Below, in pieces: positions 8,810 to 19,000 of a stretch of 64,000 nucleotides of DNA. Source of the stretch: Sphingobacterium kitahiroshimense. Its GTDB lineage: Bacteria; Bacteroidota; Bacteroidia; Sphingobacteriales; Sphingobacteriaceae. A program made the translations under genes and the position numbers. The stretch is from the NCBI RefSeq assembly GCF_025961315.1, contig NZ_JAOQNK010000001.1, positions 3,968,001 to 4,032,000 on the forward strand, in the 5' to 3' direction. Under the pieces are notes generated by a model. That model saw only the letters and a program-made list of their open reading frames with translations. It had not been told where the DNA came from and did not search any database. How positions within the stretch are numbered: position 1 is the first letter of the stretch; every line of letters begins with the position of its first letter.

Positions 8810-11800
8810 ATGAGGTACAATCTATTATGCCTTCTTATTTTTTTATTGCTATGTTTTGATATACGAGCGCAGTCATCCATCGAATATCTGGGGATCGATC
8901 ATGGCTTGTCCAATGATTTTGTGACCGATATTTATCAAGATAAAGATGGATTTATGTGGTTTGGAACTTTCAATGGCCTCAATCGTTTTGATGGCTATGA
9001 ATTTAAAATCTTTAAAAATAATCCATTAGAGAATAAATCGCTTCCCGACAATCGCATCACCGATATTCTTGAAGATCAAACTGGTAATCTCTATATTGCA
9101 ACCAAAGGCGGATTGGGGGTTTTTGACATGGATCGCAATCATTTTACTCGGGCAGATCTGGTTAAAGGCGATTTGGAAATGCAACCTATTGATTTTTCCA
9201 TCCATCAGCTCGAGAAAGATAACGATGGTCAACTCTTTGCTACCTCCGGAAAAGCGGGTTTATTGACGATCAAGAACACCGCAAAAGGTCTTAAAGCACA
9301 TACTGTCCCTTTATATATTTCAGGAAAAGTAATTGATCAAGCGTACAGTGTAAGTTCGATCTGTAAAACTTTCGATGGAAGATTAATGTTGATGATACAT
9401 GGGGTGGGATTAGCGATATATGACCGTAAAAACAACTGCATTCAAGTTCTTGTACAGGGAGATTTTAACGCAACATTGATGACTGCTTCTAGTGATGGGG
9501 GGGTCTGGTTTTCAAATGGTTGGTCGGTCACTTACTATGATTGGCAGACTAATGCCTTTCAGTACTACAGTTTTGTAAATGGCTTAAGTAATAAGCGGAT
9601 TGTTAATCTATATTTTGGTCAGGATCGTAAAATTTGGGTATGTACCGATGGTGATGGCATTCAGAAGATTAATGTGGATACCAAAAAAATCGAAAAGAAT
9701 ACGGGTTTTGATGAAAAACAACTAACCGGTAATGCTGTTGTTGCTATTTATGAAGATAATGAGCGTCGGAAATGGCTAGGTACGATACGCGGTGGAGTGA
9801 ATGTGATCGATCCGCAGAAGGGTAAATTTCAATTGGTAAAACATCATTCACCGGATAAGAAGGTAAGTTCCCGAGATTTTATTTCTGTGCTAGAGCAAGC
9901 GGATAATGATCATATTTGGGTCGGTACGGATGGTTCTGGCTTATTGAAGTGGAATTTAAAACAGAAAGTCTTTGTACCATATCCCAATACTTCCCGACTA
10001 TTATCAGAGCGCGCATTTGTCACGGGACTTATTCAGGATGATCATCATCAATTATGGATCGGGACTTATGATTCTGGTATTTTTAAATTAGATATGACTA
10101 GCGGTCAGATCAAATCCTATACCTGCTATTATCCCCAAACCGAATATGTAAATGCAGCAGCTTGGCGCTTGTTTAAAGATAGCCGAAAACGAATCTGGGC
10201 ATCGACTTTGGGCGGAGGAGTGGTCTATCTTTTTGATGTAGCGGAAGATCAGTTTAAACCTTTAAACTTACCGATATATGATGTGCTGACGTTTTTTGAA
10301 GAAAAGGAAGATATCCTCTGGATGGGATCTTGGTCTGAATTGATCCGCTTGGATCTGAAAACAAGGCGCTTTAAAACATATGCAGTGGGCACACCTGTCC
10401 GGTTTATCAAGAAGGCTGATCGTCATCATTTATGGATAGGTACGGAAGGGGGAGGACTACGTTACTTTAATATAGCGACGGGTCAATCTAAAACGTATAC
10501 AGAGAAAGAGGGATTGCCAAGTAATACTTTATTAAACGCACTTAATGATGATTTTGGCAATTTGTGGATATCGACTTATCATGGGCTATCAAAATTTGAT
10601 ACCAAAGTGCGCTCATTCCAAAATTTCTATACATCTGATGGATTGCAAAGCAATCAATTTAATTACAATGCCGCGCTGAAATTGTCTGATGGACATTTGG
10701 TGTTTGGAGGCATTCGGGGATTCAATTTGTTTCAGTCGCGTGACCTTTTAGTCCATACTGTTTTTCCTGCACTTAAATTGACACAACTCCAGATTAATAA
10801 TAATCCGTATGGTACTGATAAACGTTATGGCACAGGTCCTCTCAATGCCATTAGCAAATTGACCATCCCTTACAATCAGGCGGTATTGTCCTTTTCATTT
10901 GCCGCATTAGATTATAGTTTTTCAGATCGGATTAAATATGCATACTTTCTTGAAGGATGGGATAAGGATTGGAATTATGTGGATAAACAGCGATCAGCAT
11001 ATTATTCGCACCTTAAAGAAGGAATTTATACGCTAAGAATTAAATCGACGAATGCAAATGGTGAGTGGAATCCTAGTGAGCGTACTATTGTGATTCAAAT
11101 CTTGCCTCCATGGTGGCGTACAGGCTGGGCTTATACAGGTTATGGAATGTGTGTTGTCGCTGCACTGTATCTTTATTTTCTGTATGTACGACATCGAGCT
11201 TTATTATTAACGAAATTGAAGGCCGCTGAGTTTGAACGTGATAAAGAAAATGAACTTACAGAGAAGAAGGTCACATTTTTTACGCATATCGTGCACGAAA
11301 TACGTACGCCGCTTACTCTTATTATAAATCCAATTAAAGAATTGCTGAAGGATAGTGAAGATCGTGTAACAGATTACGAAGAACTTCAGGACGTATATCG
11401 TCATTCCAAGAGATTGCTGAATCTGGTCGATAAATTATTGCTCTTCAGAAAATCCGAAGGAAACTTTGATGAACTATCTCTTGTTCCTCTGGATATCGTG
11501 CATTTGGTTCAGGAAGTTTTTCTGTGTTTTCGGCAAATCGCACATTCGCAAAATATAAGCTATACGTTGAAAACTGATATCGAGGCTTATCCATGTTATG
11601 GAGATTTTGAAAAATTGGAAATCTGTTTTTTTAATCTATTGCAGAATGCCCTAAAATATACACAAGGTGGGGGTATGGTGACCGTGCATATGAATAGTAC
11701 GGTCACAGGTATTCGCATTGAAATATCGGATTCGGGTAACGGTACTCCGACTCTGCTGAAGGAAGATATCTTTAAACCGTTTCAGCGTGACTTCTCTTCT

Positions 11801-12889
11801 TCCAATACGGTAAAGGAAGGTTTTGGAATAGGCTTATTTTTAGTCAAAAAATTTGTGGAAATACATCAGGGTGAAATCAGCTATTACCCCAATGCTGATC
11901 GAGGCATGACTTTTTGTGTTGACCTGCCACAGCATGCTATTCTTAATGATGAGGATCATATTTTAGAAGTTTCCAATAGTGCTTTTTCTTCTCGGGAAAC
12001 GATGGGGCTAAACGATCCGGTTATGGCAGAAAAGGCCGACCGTAAAAATAGTCATTATCTCGAGGGATCAGATACATCAATTTCGATAGAACGAGAAATC
12101 ATACTATTGGTGGATGATCATGCTGATATTCGAAATTATATCTATAAACTGTTTCAAGATAGGTTTTATGTCGTGCAGGCTGAAAATGGGGAGCAGGCTG
12201 TTGCAATTTTACAAAAAATAGAACCGCATATCATCATCAGTGATATTATGATGGAGGGAGGTTCGGGGATTGATCTCTGTCATAAAATTAAGAAAAGTAA
12301 TCAGTGGAGTCATATCCCTTTAATTCTTTTGACGGCAAGTTCCTCATCCGAAATAAAGTTGAAGGGGATTGAAGGGGGGGCTGATGATTATATTACTAAA
12401 CCGTTTGATAAAGACATGCTGATGGCACGTGTGGATAATCTGATTCAAAATAGGAATCGTCTGCATGAATACTTCCATAGCCATATAACGTTGCAATCGA
12501 ATGACCACAAAATTCCGGTTGAATATAAAGAGTTTTTGGAGAAAGTGATCCAAGCGGTTGAAGCACACTTGTTGGAAGAAGATTTTACGGTAAAAGTGCT
12601 CGCCGAAACCATGGGGATGAGCCATTCGAATCTCTATAGACAAATTAAAGCGATATCAGGAAAATCTGCTAACGAATTTATTCGGTACATCCGACTTCGT
12701 AGAGCTGCACAAATTTTAATTACGACTAAAGCGAATGTAAATGAATCTGCTTATCAAGTTGGTTTTCGAGATGTTAAGCATTTTAGGCAACAGTTTACGA
12801 AGCTTTTTGGTTGTACCCCATCAGAATATCGAAAACGCTATCCTCATTTAAAGAAATCCTATGCGCTAGATGGACTACTGACTCATTAA
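8810..12889 (+). CDS. Hybrid two-component system regulator (sensor kinase-response regulator-AraC HTH), PUL1
   Basis: This 1359-residue one-protein signalling system has a signal/first membrane segment (1-21). A periplasmic sensor of two seven-bladed beta-propellers follows (about 22-650), with many repeats of the form 'IWxGTDGxGL', and then a Y_Y_Y domain (about 660-750). A transmembrane helix lies near 773-794. The HisKA domain has the phospho-acceptor His829 (VHEIRTPL). The HATPase domain (about 930-1045) has 'GFGIGLFLVKKF'. The receiver has Asp1145 (SDIMMEGG) and the domain ends near 1220. The C-terminal AraC-type helix-turn-helix occupies about 1245-1345 ('MGMSHSNLYRQIKAISGKSANEFIR'). 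Such HTCSs bind a glycan breakdown product in the periplasm and activate the adjacent PUL. Position divergent from susC supports control of the 8476-to-1 operon. Confidence 0.95.
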   Translation: MRYNLLCLLIFLLLCFDIRAQSSIEYLGIDHGLSNDFVTDIYQDKDGFMWFGTFNGLNRFDGYEFKIFKNNPLENKSLPDNRITDILEDQTGNLYIATKGGLGVFDMDRNHFTRADLVKGDLEMQPIDFSIHQLEKDNDGQLFATSGKAGLLTIKNTAKGLKAHTVPLYISGKVIDQAYSVSSICKTFDGRLMLMIHGVGLAIYDRKNNCIQVLVQGDFNATLMTASSDGGVWFSNGWSVTYYDWQTNAFQYYSFVNGLSNKRIVNLYFGQDRKIWVCTDGDGIQKINVDTKKIEKNTGFDEKQLTGNAVVAIYEDNERRKWLGTIRGGVNVIDPQKGKFQLVKHHSPDKKVSSRDFISVLEQADNDHIWVGTDGSGLLKWNLKQKVFVPYPNTSRLLSERAFVTGLIQDDHHQLWIGTYDSGIFKLDMTSGQIKSYTCYYPQTEYVNAAAWRLFKDSRKRIWASTLGGGVVYLFDVAEDQFKPLNLPIYDVLTFFEEKEDILWMGSWSELIRLDLKTRRFKTYAVGTPVRFIKKADRHHLWIGTEGGGLRYFNIATGQSKTYTEKEGLPSNTLLNALNDDFGNLWISTYHGLSKFDTKVRSFQNFYTSDGLQSNQFNYNAALKLSDGHLVFGGIRGFNLFQSRDLLVHTVFPALKLTQLQINNNPYGTDKRYGTGPLNAISKLTIPYNQAVLSFSFAALDYSFSDRIKYAYFLEGWDKDWNYVDKQRSAYYSHLKEGIYTLRIKSTNANGEWNPSERTIVIQILPPWWRTGWAYTGYGMCVVAALYLYFLYVRHRALLLTKLKAAEFERDKENELTEKKVTFFTHIVHEIRTPLTLIINPIKELLKDSEDRVTDYEELQDVYRHSKRLLNLVDKLLLFRKSEGNFDELSLVPLDIVHLVQEVFLCFRQIAHSQNISYTLKTDIEAYPCYGDFEKLEICFFNLLQNALKYTQGGGMVTVHMNSTVTGIRIEISDSGNGTPTLLKEDIFKPFQRDFSSSNTVKEGFGIGLFLVKKFVEIHQGEISYYPNADRGMTFCVDLPQHAILNDEDHILEVSNSAFSSRETMGLNDPVMAEKADRKNSHYLEGSDTSISIEREIILLVDDHADIRNYIYKLFQDRFYVVQAENGEQAVAILQKIEPHIIISDIMMEGGSGIDLCHKIKKSNQWSHIPLILLTASSSSEIKLKGIEGGADDYITKPFDKDMLMARVDNLIQNRNRLHEYFHSHITLQSNDHKIPVEYKEFLEKVIQAVEAHLLEEDFTVKVLAETMGMSHSNLYRQIKAISGKSANEFIRYIRLRRAAQILITTKANVNESAYQVGFRDVKHFRQQFTKLFGCTPSEYRKRYPHLKKSYALDGLLTH

Positions 12890-13012
12890 GATCTGTGCCG
12901 ATGAGAAAGATTGATTGTGGAAATATAAGGGCCATCAAAAGTTTATGTATTCAGCTAAGTAGGTTATGAAGTAAGTCTGTTAAGTAACTATTTAAAGATA
13001 AATCACATTTCT

Positions 13013-13041
13013 TTTGCTGAGATTGATTTTTTGTATCTTTA
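13013..13041 (+). promoter_or_regulatory. Candidate promoter of the DUF1275 gene
   Basis: TTTG at 13013-13016, a 17-base spacer, then TATCTTTA at 13034-13041, matching the TTTG / TAnnTTTG Bacteroidota pattern with one mismatch. Transcription would start just ahead of the ATG at 13060, giving a very short leader. This favours the ATG at 13060 over the in-frame TTG at 13051. Confidence 0.45.
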
Positions 13042-13059
13042 CAATGTGGATTGATCATC

Positions 13060-13779
13060 ATGTTTAGACATCGAGATAAGGGACGGAATTTTGTACACAA
13101 TGTGCAGCTGGCAGCATTATTGTCCGTAGTTTCTGGTGTAGTGAATATTGTAGGAGTTCTTTCTTTTAGGACATTGACGACAAATGTAACAGGGCACTTT
13201 GCCTTTTTTTCTGAAGAGCTTTTTCGGAATAACTATGGGTTAGCTTTCTTGAGCATACTCTATGTGATTTCATTTTTCCTTGGTGCTTTCCTGGCAAATA
13301 CAACCTTAGAAATGACTTCTAAAGATACTGTTCATTTTTCTTACACATTACCTCTTGTTATTGAAATTTCTCTTCTTGCAGTTGTTACTTTCTGTTTACA
13401 TGATTACTCAGTTTGGCTATCTTGTTTATTATTGGTCGCGATGGGTTTGCAGAATGCGCTTGTCACAAAGATATCAGGTTCTGTGGTACGTACGACTCAT
13501 CTGACGGGACTGTTTACTGATCTAGGTATAGAATTATCGCAAATGATTTTTTACAAAAAAAGTAATGAGCGGAAACTTCTGAGGGGGGCTATTGGACTCA
13601 AGGTAATCATTATTGGTGGATTTTTCCTTGGTGGAATTATAGGAGCATTTTTATATGTATGGTTTGACCGAAAAACGTTGCTTTTACCTATACTCATATT
13701 ATTGATTGCACTTTATTTTGACCGCATCCTTTTGGGATATTACCGGTTCAGAAGAAAAAAGCTGGGAAGCCATGATTAA
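13060..13779 (+). CDS. DUF1275 (YoaK-type) integral membrane protein
   Basis: This 239-residue hydrophobic protein has about six membrane segments. It starts with a short basic cytoplasmic stretch (MFRHRDKGRNF). Family hallmarks are the N-terminal 'SGVVNIVGVLSFRTLTTNVTGHF' region and the central 'GLQNALVTKISGSVVRTTHLTGLFTDLG' motif, typical of DUF1275. The molecular function of the family is not established; a transport or membrane-stress role is only a guess. The start used here is the ATG at 13060; a TTG at 13051 would add three residues. It is a single gene between the PUL1 HTCS and the convergent SusD at 14069, and appears unrelated to the PULs. Confidence 0.8.
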   Translation: MFRHRDKGRNFVHNVQLAALLSVVSGVVNIVGVLSFRTLTTNVTGHFAFFSEELFRNNYGLAFLSILYVISFFLGAFLANTTLEMTSKDTVHFSYTLPLVIEISLLAVVTFCLHDYSVWLSCLLLVAMGLQNALVTKISGSVVRTTHLTGLFTDLGIELSQMIFYKKSNERKLLRGAIGLKVIIIGGFFLGGIIGAFLYVWFDRKTLLLPILILLIALYFDRILLGYYRFRRKKLGSHD

Positions 13780-13855
13780 ATAAACAAATGCAGCCTAAAT
13801 GATTTTTTTTCAAAAGTTGAGTAAACCTCTACATGCAGTATGTTCGAGATCAAAA

Positions 13856-13890
13856 CTTATTGGAGACCTCTTCCCATCCGCTCCAATAAG
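13856..13890. other. Inverted repeat in the 13780-14021 gap
   Basis: CTTATTGGAG (13856-13865) and CTCCAATAAG (13881-13890) form a perfect 10-bp stem around a 15-base loop. It lies between the DUF1275 gene and the convergent susD gene. There is no clear T-run on the plus strand, so it is not a textbook terminator for the DUF1275 gene. Function unknown. The rest of the gap holds only short ORFs without recognisable features. Confidence 0.45.
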
Positions 13891-14021
13891 AGACAATTCG
13901 AGTGCCGACAGGTGTTTGCCTAAGTTGTTTTCTAAAATATTCTGTATATACATAATAGAGTTCTTGGTCCGGCAAGATGGAGTGATCTATTGTTCTTTTT
14001 TCTTTCAGAATGTTTCTGTAT

Positions 14022-14060
14022 AAAAAAAGTACCATACTGCTGGTATGCAGTACGGTACTT
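14022..14060 (-). terminator. Intrinsic terminator of the FecI/FecR-linked susC-susD operon
   Basis: On the minus strand AGTACCGTACTGC and GCAGTATGGTACT pair over 13 positions with one G-U, with a six-base loop, followed by seven Ts (plus-strand A-run 14022-14028). It starts nine bases after the SusD stop codon at 14069, as expected for the operon end. Confidence 0.85.
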
Positions 14061-14068
14061 CAGTATGC

Positions 14069-16063
14069 TTAATTTGTTGCTCCTTGATTAGCCATTAATG
14101 GCCAGCCTGGATTTTGGTATATGCTTGAAGATTCGGGTGAACCGTCTGGTGAAGTTATGGTAAAGTGGCTCATGGCAATTGGATTTAAATAATGTGCACT
14201 GATCCATTTATACCCGTCGAGGACTAAATTGGTTGCCGCTAAGTTGATGCGGTAAGGTCTAAGATAATTGCTTTCAGACTGCAGGGAAACATTGGCTGTT
14301 TTTCCTGCAGTATTTGGCTGTATCAACGATGAAACTCCTTTTTCATCTTTATACCATTCTTGCATAGGTCCCCATATTTTCATGCCTTCAACAATATAAG
14401 GTTTTGCCGCAAGTTGGTCTAATGCTCTCCAGCGTTTTAGATCTGCAAAGCGCATGCCCTCAGCAACTAATTCCAGGCGTCTTTCTCTCCGGATATTATA
14501 TAAAACTTTATCCGATAATAATTGTCCGGCAGAATAGGCCCCGAAATCACCTTTTGCTTCCATATTCATATCGGTATTATTGACCGTATTCATATAGTCG
14601 GTGTTGACTCCAGCACGCTCCCTGATTTGCGTCCAGTATGCCCGCGCCTTAGCATTGACCGAACCATTTTTAAGGTAACTGGCTTCGATATAATTTAAGT
14701 AAGCTTCAACGGCTCTGAATACAATAGAACCGGTGGTGCTTGTTGCACCTTCGGATTGTGCAATCAGGTAATTGAATCCTTTCTTAAGGGCATAACCTGT
14801 TACATATCGAGTTTCAGCAATACCCAAAATATCCGGTTTTCCCTCTGCGATATCTTGCCCATTGGTATTCTTTCGATCGGTATAGCTTAGCTCTCCCGGA
14901 GCTTTCATAAAGATCTGTAAACGGTTATCGCGGTCAATTTTTACATCGCTGATTAAATTATCGCCTTTATATCCTGAATTTGCTGCATAAATCGGTAATC
15001 CGTTTGCCATGGTAAAGTTTTCGACTAATCCTTTTGCATAACCCGAATTCCCTGCATTTCTGTTCATGTAATGATTGACAGCATGTGTAACATTCAAAGG
15101 TAGGCTATACTGTCTCCAAAGAAGCACTTCACTATAGGCATTTAGGTCAAAATCTCCAAACATTTTGAAATAAGGATTATTGGATGAGTTAAAGCCATTA
15201 TCTTTTGTATTGTTAACTAAAGCTACTCCATCTGCTACCAACTGCGCAGACGCTATGGCCTGTGTCAGGAAGTAATCGATTTCCTGATCGATGTTCATGG
15301 CGAAATTAGGATTTGATTTTGCTCCTGGCCATCCTGGTCCGCCGGGTACTAAAGCTGTTCCTTTATGGTATTTCAACCAGGTGGCTTCATGTAGTGCCAC
15401 ACGGGATTTTAACAATAGTGCAGCATTTTTGGTGATCCGAGTTTTCCCGGAAGCAGTTGTTGCACTGAGTAAAGTAGCCGCAGAATCCAGATCTGCGATG
15501 ATAAAACGGGCAACTTCATTTCGGGGTTTACGAGTGGAAATAACGGTTAATTCCTCCAGGTTATCTTTTACGGTATTTTTTAAGATGGGGAAATCTCCCA
15601 ATGCCTGTACTTTGTTGAAGTATTCGTAAGCCCGTAAGAAATAGGCTTCACCGATATAATGCTCAATATTGAGCTTATTGCCCGTTATGCTGTTACTTTT
15701 CCATTTGGGAACTACCGATTCGATGAAATAATTGACCTGACGGATATTCGTAAAATCCCAGTCTCCACCTGTAGCGCCTACCCGCCATTCGCCGGGTACC
15801 CAACGTGTCGCATAGCCCGAAGTTACTTGATTGTCTGTCCCGTTATCATTAGCAAATGTACCCAATCCCCAACCTCCATGTGTTGGAAAATTGTAACGGG
15901 TAATGGTATATGCAGCGAGATCAGCTTCTGTATTTAAGTACTCTGAGGGTGTTACATCGGACAAAGGTGCTCTATCCAAATATTTATTACAGGATAATAA
16001 TGTACTAAAGGCAAGTACCGCTGCGCAGAGTTGTTGTATCTTATTTATATAGCTCTTTTTCAT
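14069..16063 (-). CDS. SusD/RagB-family lipoprotein (FecI/FecR-linked pair)
   Basis: This 664-residue SusD homologue has Cys25 in a lipobox (TLLSC) followed by NKYLD, the usual SusD start. It has the N-terminal 'GEAYFLRAYEYFNKVQALGDFPI' helix motif and the C-terminal 'RRERRLELVAEGMRFADLKRWRALDQL' and 'SIYQNPGWPL' motifs. It is closely similar along its length to the SusD at 39973-41970: both share 'WRVGAxGGDWxFxNI', 'NHYxxRxN/S' and the 'HF..TS.DGS.E...IYQNPGWPL' ending. They are clearly recent paralogues. It follows its susC by 11 bp and is followed by a strong terminator. The substrate is unknown, but a glycan related to that of the 36.8-43.9 kb locus can be inferred from the paralogy. Confidence 0.95.
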   Translation of the reverse strand: MKKSYINKIQQLCAAVLAFSTLLSCNKYLDRAPLSDVTPSEYLNTEADLAAYTITRYNFPTHGGWGLGTFANDNGTDNQVTSGYATRWVPGEWRVGATGGDWDFTNIRQVNYFIESVVPKWKSNSITGNKLNIEHYIGEAYFLRAYEYFNKVQALGDFPILKNTVKDNLEELTVISTRKPRNEVARFIIADLDSAATLLSATTASGKTRITKNAALLLKSRVALHEATWLKYHKGTALVPGGPGWPGAKSNPNFAMNIDQEIDYFLTQAIASAQLVADGVALVNNTKDNGFNSSNNPYFKMFGDFDLNAYSEVLLWRQYSLPLNVTHAVNHYMNRNAGNSGYAKGLVENFTMANGLPIYAANSGYKGDNLISDVKIDRDNRLQIFMKAPGELSYTDRKNTNGQDIAEGKPDILGIAETRYVTGYALKKGFNYLIAQSEGATSTTGSIVFRAVEAYLNYIEASYLKNGSVNAKARAYWTQIRERAGVNTDYMNTVNNTDMNMEAKGDFGAYSAGQLLSDKVLYNIRRERRLELVAEGMRFADLKRWRALDQLAAKPYIVEGMKIWGPMQEWYKDEKGVSSLIQPNTAGKTANVSLQSESNYLRPYRINLAATNLVLDGYKWISAHYLNPIAMSHFTITSPDGSPESSSIYQNPGWPLMANQGATN

Positions 16064-16074
16064 TATTCAAATCA

Positions 16075-19000
16075 TTAAAAATTCACACTTAATCCAAAAG
16101 AATAGATGGTTGAGAACGGGTATGATTTACCATCGTTCCAGCCACCTAAACCAACCGTCTCCGGGTCAAATACTTTTGCCATTTTTGTAAATGTCAATAG
16201 ATTCTCTCCGGAAGCATATACACGGATTTTTGACAGTCCGATCTTTGATAATAAAGTTGGGTTGAAGGTATAGCCGAGCTGCGCATTTTTTAACCGTAGA
16301 TAAGCGGCATTCTGTATATATCGTGTCTGGGTCTGCTGGTTCTTTTGGGTGTTGAAATAAGGTCTTGGTAGGTAGGCATCGGTGTTGATCCCCAGCACAT
16401 CGTTCTGTACCATCACTGAATTCTCGTCCCTAAAGAAATCCATGTTTTCCTGGAAACCTGCGGATTGCCACATACCGCCATTGGCACCCCAGAAATAAGG
16501 TCCGTTGGGCACGTGATCCCGTTTTCCAATTCCCTGAAGAAATACCCTAACGTCAAATCCTTTATAATTGGCAGTAAGATCTAAACTGTATCTAAAGCGG
16601 GGTAGGCTATTGCCGATAATGCTCATATCACCAGGATTGGCCAAGGTATTTGCTCCATTATTTACTTGTCCATCTCCATTTTTATCCAAATACATAACAT
16701 CTCCTGCTTGCCATTTGGTAGCGAAGGATTGTTTGGTATTGGCAATATGTGCATCCATCTGCTCCTGAGTCTGTGCGATACCTAGCGTTGTATAACCCCA
16801 GATCTCTCCGTTCTTTTTACCGTTATACCATTGGGTAAAATTTCCGGTTGAATTAGGGTATTTTGTGATGGTCTGTTGATCGTCTGATAATACAGCACGT
16901 ACGCCATAGTTGAAATCTCCGATATCGTCTTTCCATGAAAGTTCAACTTCAAACCCTTTAGAGTACATTTCTGAATTATTGATGCGAGGTACCGCTGTTC
17001 CTAAAATCGCAGGTAGATCGGGTGCGGGGCCAATCATATCATAGGTATTTCTTTTATAGAGATCAAATGCGAGTCCTAAACGATTGTTGAGAGCCGCGAC
17101 ATCCAATCCCAGATTCCAGCTGGAAACACGTTCCCAGGTTAAAGAAGAGGAAATTAAATTTGGAGCACTTGCCGAATTTGGTTTCACACCATTGAGTAAC
17201 CAGCTACCTTGTCCGGCTGTAACAGGCATGATGGAATAGAAAGGATACCAGTTGTCTGTTCCCTGATTACCGAGTTCTCCATAAGATCCTCTAATTTTGA
17301 ATAGTGATATTTCAGATTTTAGAGGCCAGAAGGCTTCGTTGGAAATATTCCAGCCTGCAGAAAATGAGGGGAAGAGATTCCATCGTAAGTCTGTCGGAAA
17401 TCGAGATGAACCATCGTAACGGGCATTTAATTCCAATAGGTAACGGTCTTTATAGCTATAATTGACCCGGCTAAAAAATCCTGCAATAGCCCAGTGCTGA
17501 TAACCACCATTGGTTTTAGGGTCTAATGTTGCGGTATTTAAAGTAGGGATATCGTCTGTGATCAAACCGCTCATAGTTCCGCTTAGTGTTCTGTACTTAT
17601 TCAATTCTGAATTGAATCCTGCCAGAACTGTAAACTGGTGGTCTTCGGCAATATTGAAACTATAGTCTGAAAATAAATTGGTACTGAAGTATTCATCTTT
17701 TCGAGCAGTTTCCGCGACACTGGTTCCGCCAGCACTGTTGTAACCGACCGGAACAAGGAAAGGTTCTTTGTTTACAGCATAAGCATAAGCTTTTAAGATT
17801 TCCCCGTGATCATTCCTATTGGTGATTCTGTAATTGACATTACCGGTGATGTTCCAACCTTTGACCGGTTGATATTTTAACTGGATCTGCTGATATAAAA
17901 AGTCTTTTTGGTAGTTGGTACGTCCTCCGTCCAGTAATTGATTTATTTCTGAAGGTTCTGAAAAGAATCCATTATCATCGCGTACAGGAACGGTTGGCCA
18001 GCGTCGGGCTATATTATGATAATAAAGGTCATTCATATGCGTTGCTTTATCAAAATCTTCTCTTACAAACCGGGTATTTGTTAATAGATCTAGTTTATCG
18101 GAAATTTTGACATCTAATTTTGTAGCAAATGAAAAACGTTTGAAATTATCGTTTGCATATTTATTTAAACCATCCTGATCCATATAATTCAGTGAAGAAT
18201 AATATTTAACACGGTCTGATCCACCGTTCACACTCATGGTATGTTCATGTGAAGTGGAGAAGTTTTTATAAAATTCTTCAAACCAGTTGGTATTGGCGTT
18301 CGATCCGGTATAGTACTGCCATTTTCCATCTGCACCCGCTGTGGAGACGGTACTGATTTCTCCATTTTGATAGGCAATGATTTTATCAAGGACAGTTTGT
18401 GAAAATTTGGCCGCTTCGCCATCATTCGCTGCGACCTCATTGTAATAGTAAGCAAATGTTTTAGAATCCAGCATGGTTGGTAAACCTCGTGGTGCACTTA
18501 ACCTGATATTGTTGTTGTAATTGACCACCGGTTTTCCGATTTTCCCTGCCTTTGTTGTAATTAAAATAACACCGAAAGGAGCTCTAGAGCCATATATAGC
18601 GGCTGAAGCAGCATCTTTTAAAACGGATATATTTTCGATATCCTGAGGATTTAGCGCATTCATATCGCCCTCCATTCCATCGATCAATACCAATACAGAT
18701 GAAGAGGAACCAACACCGATTGTACCTGCTCCGCGTATATTGACACTCATGGTTTGGTTAAGTTCGCCACCTAGACCAGCAGTTTGCAGATTTAGTCCCG
18801 GTACCATTCCTTGTAGGGCCTGTCCTAAGTTTTGCACAGGTCTGGACTCAAGTTGCTTTGCGCTGACCGTAGAGACGGAACCCGTCAAATTTATTTTTTT
18901 CTGTGTGCCATAGCCAACGACGACAACTTCGTCCATGGCAGAAGCGTCCTCCTCCAAGGTGATACTCATCTGCGCTGAAGCGATATTTTCGATTGTTTTA

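Noticed and set aside
13850..14035. A 61-codon minus-strand ORF and an overlapping 74-codon plus-strand ORF in the DUF1275-susD gap
   Set aside because: Neither shows a recognisable motif or signal, they overlap each other and the terminator region, and no promoter fits; at most a decayed remnant.
16568..16768. Short plus-strand ORFs inside the susC genes
   Set aside because: They are antisense frames inside strongly coding SusC sequence, with no domain and no start context.
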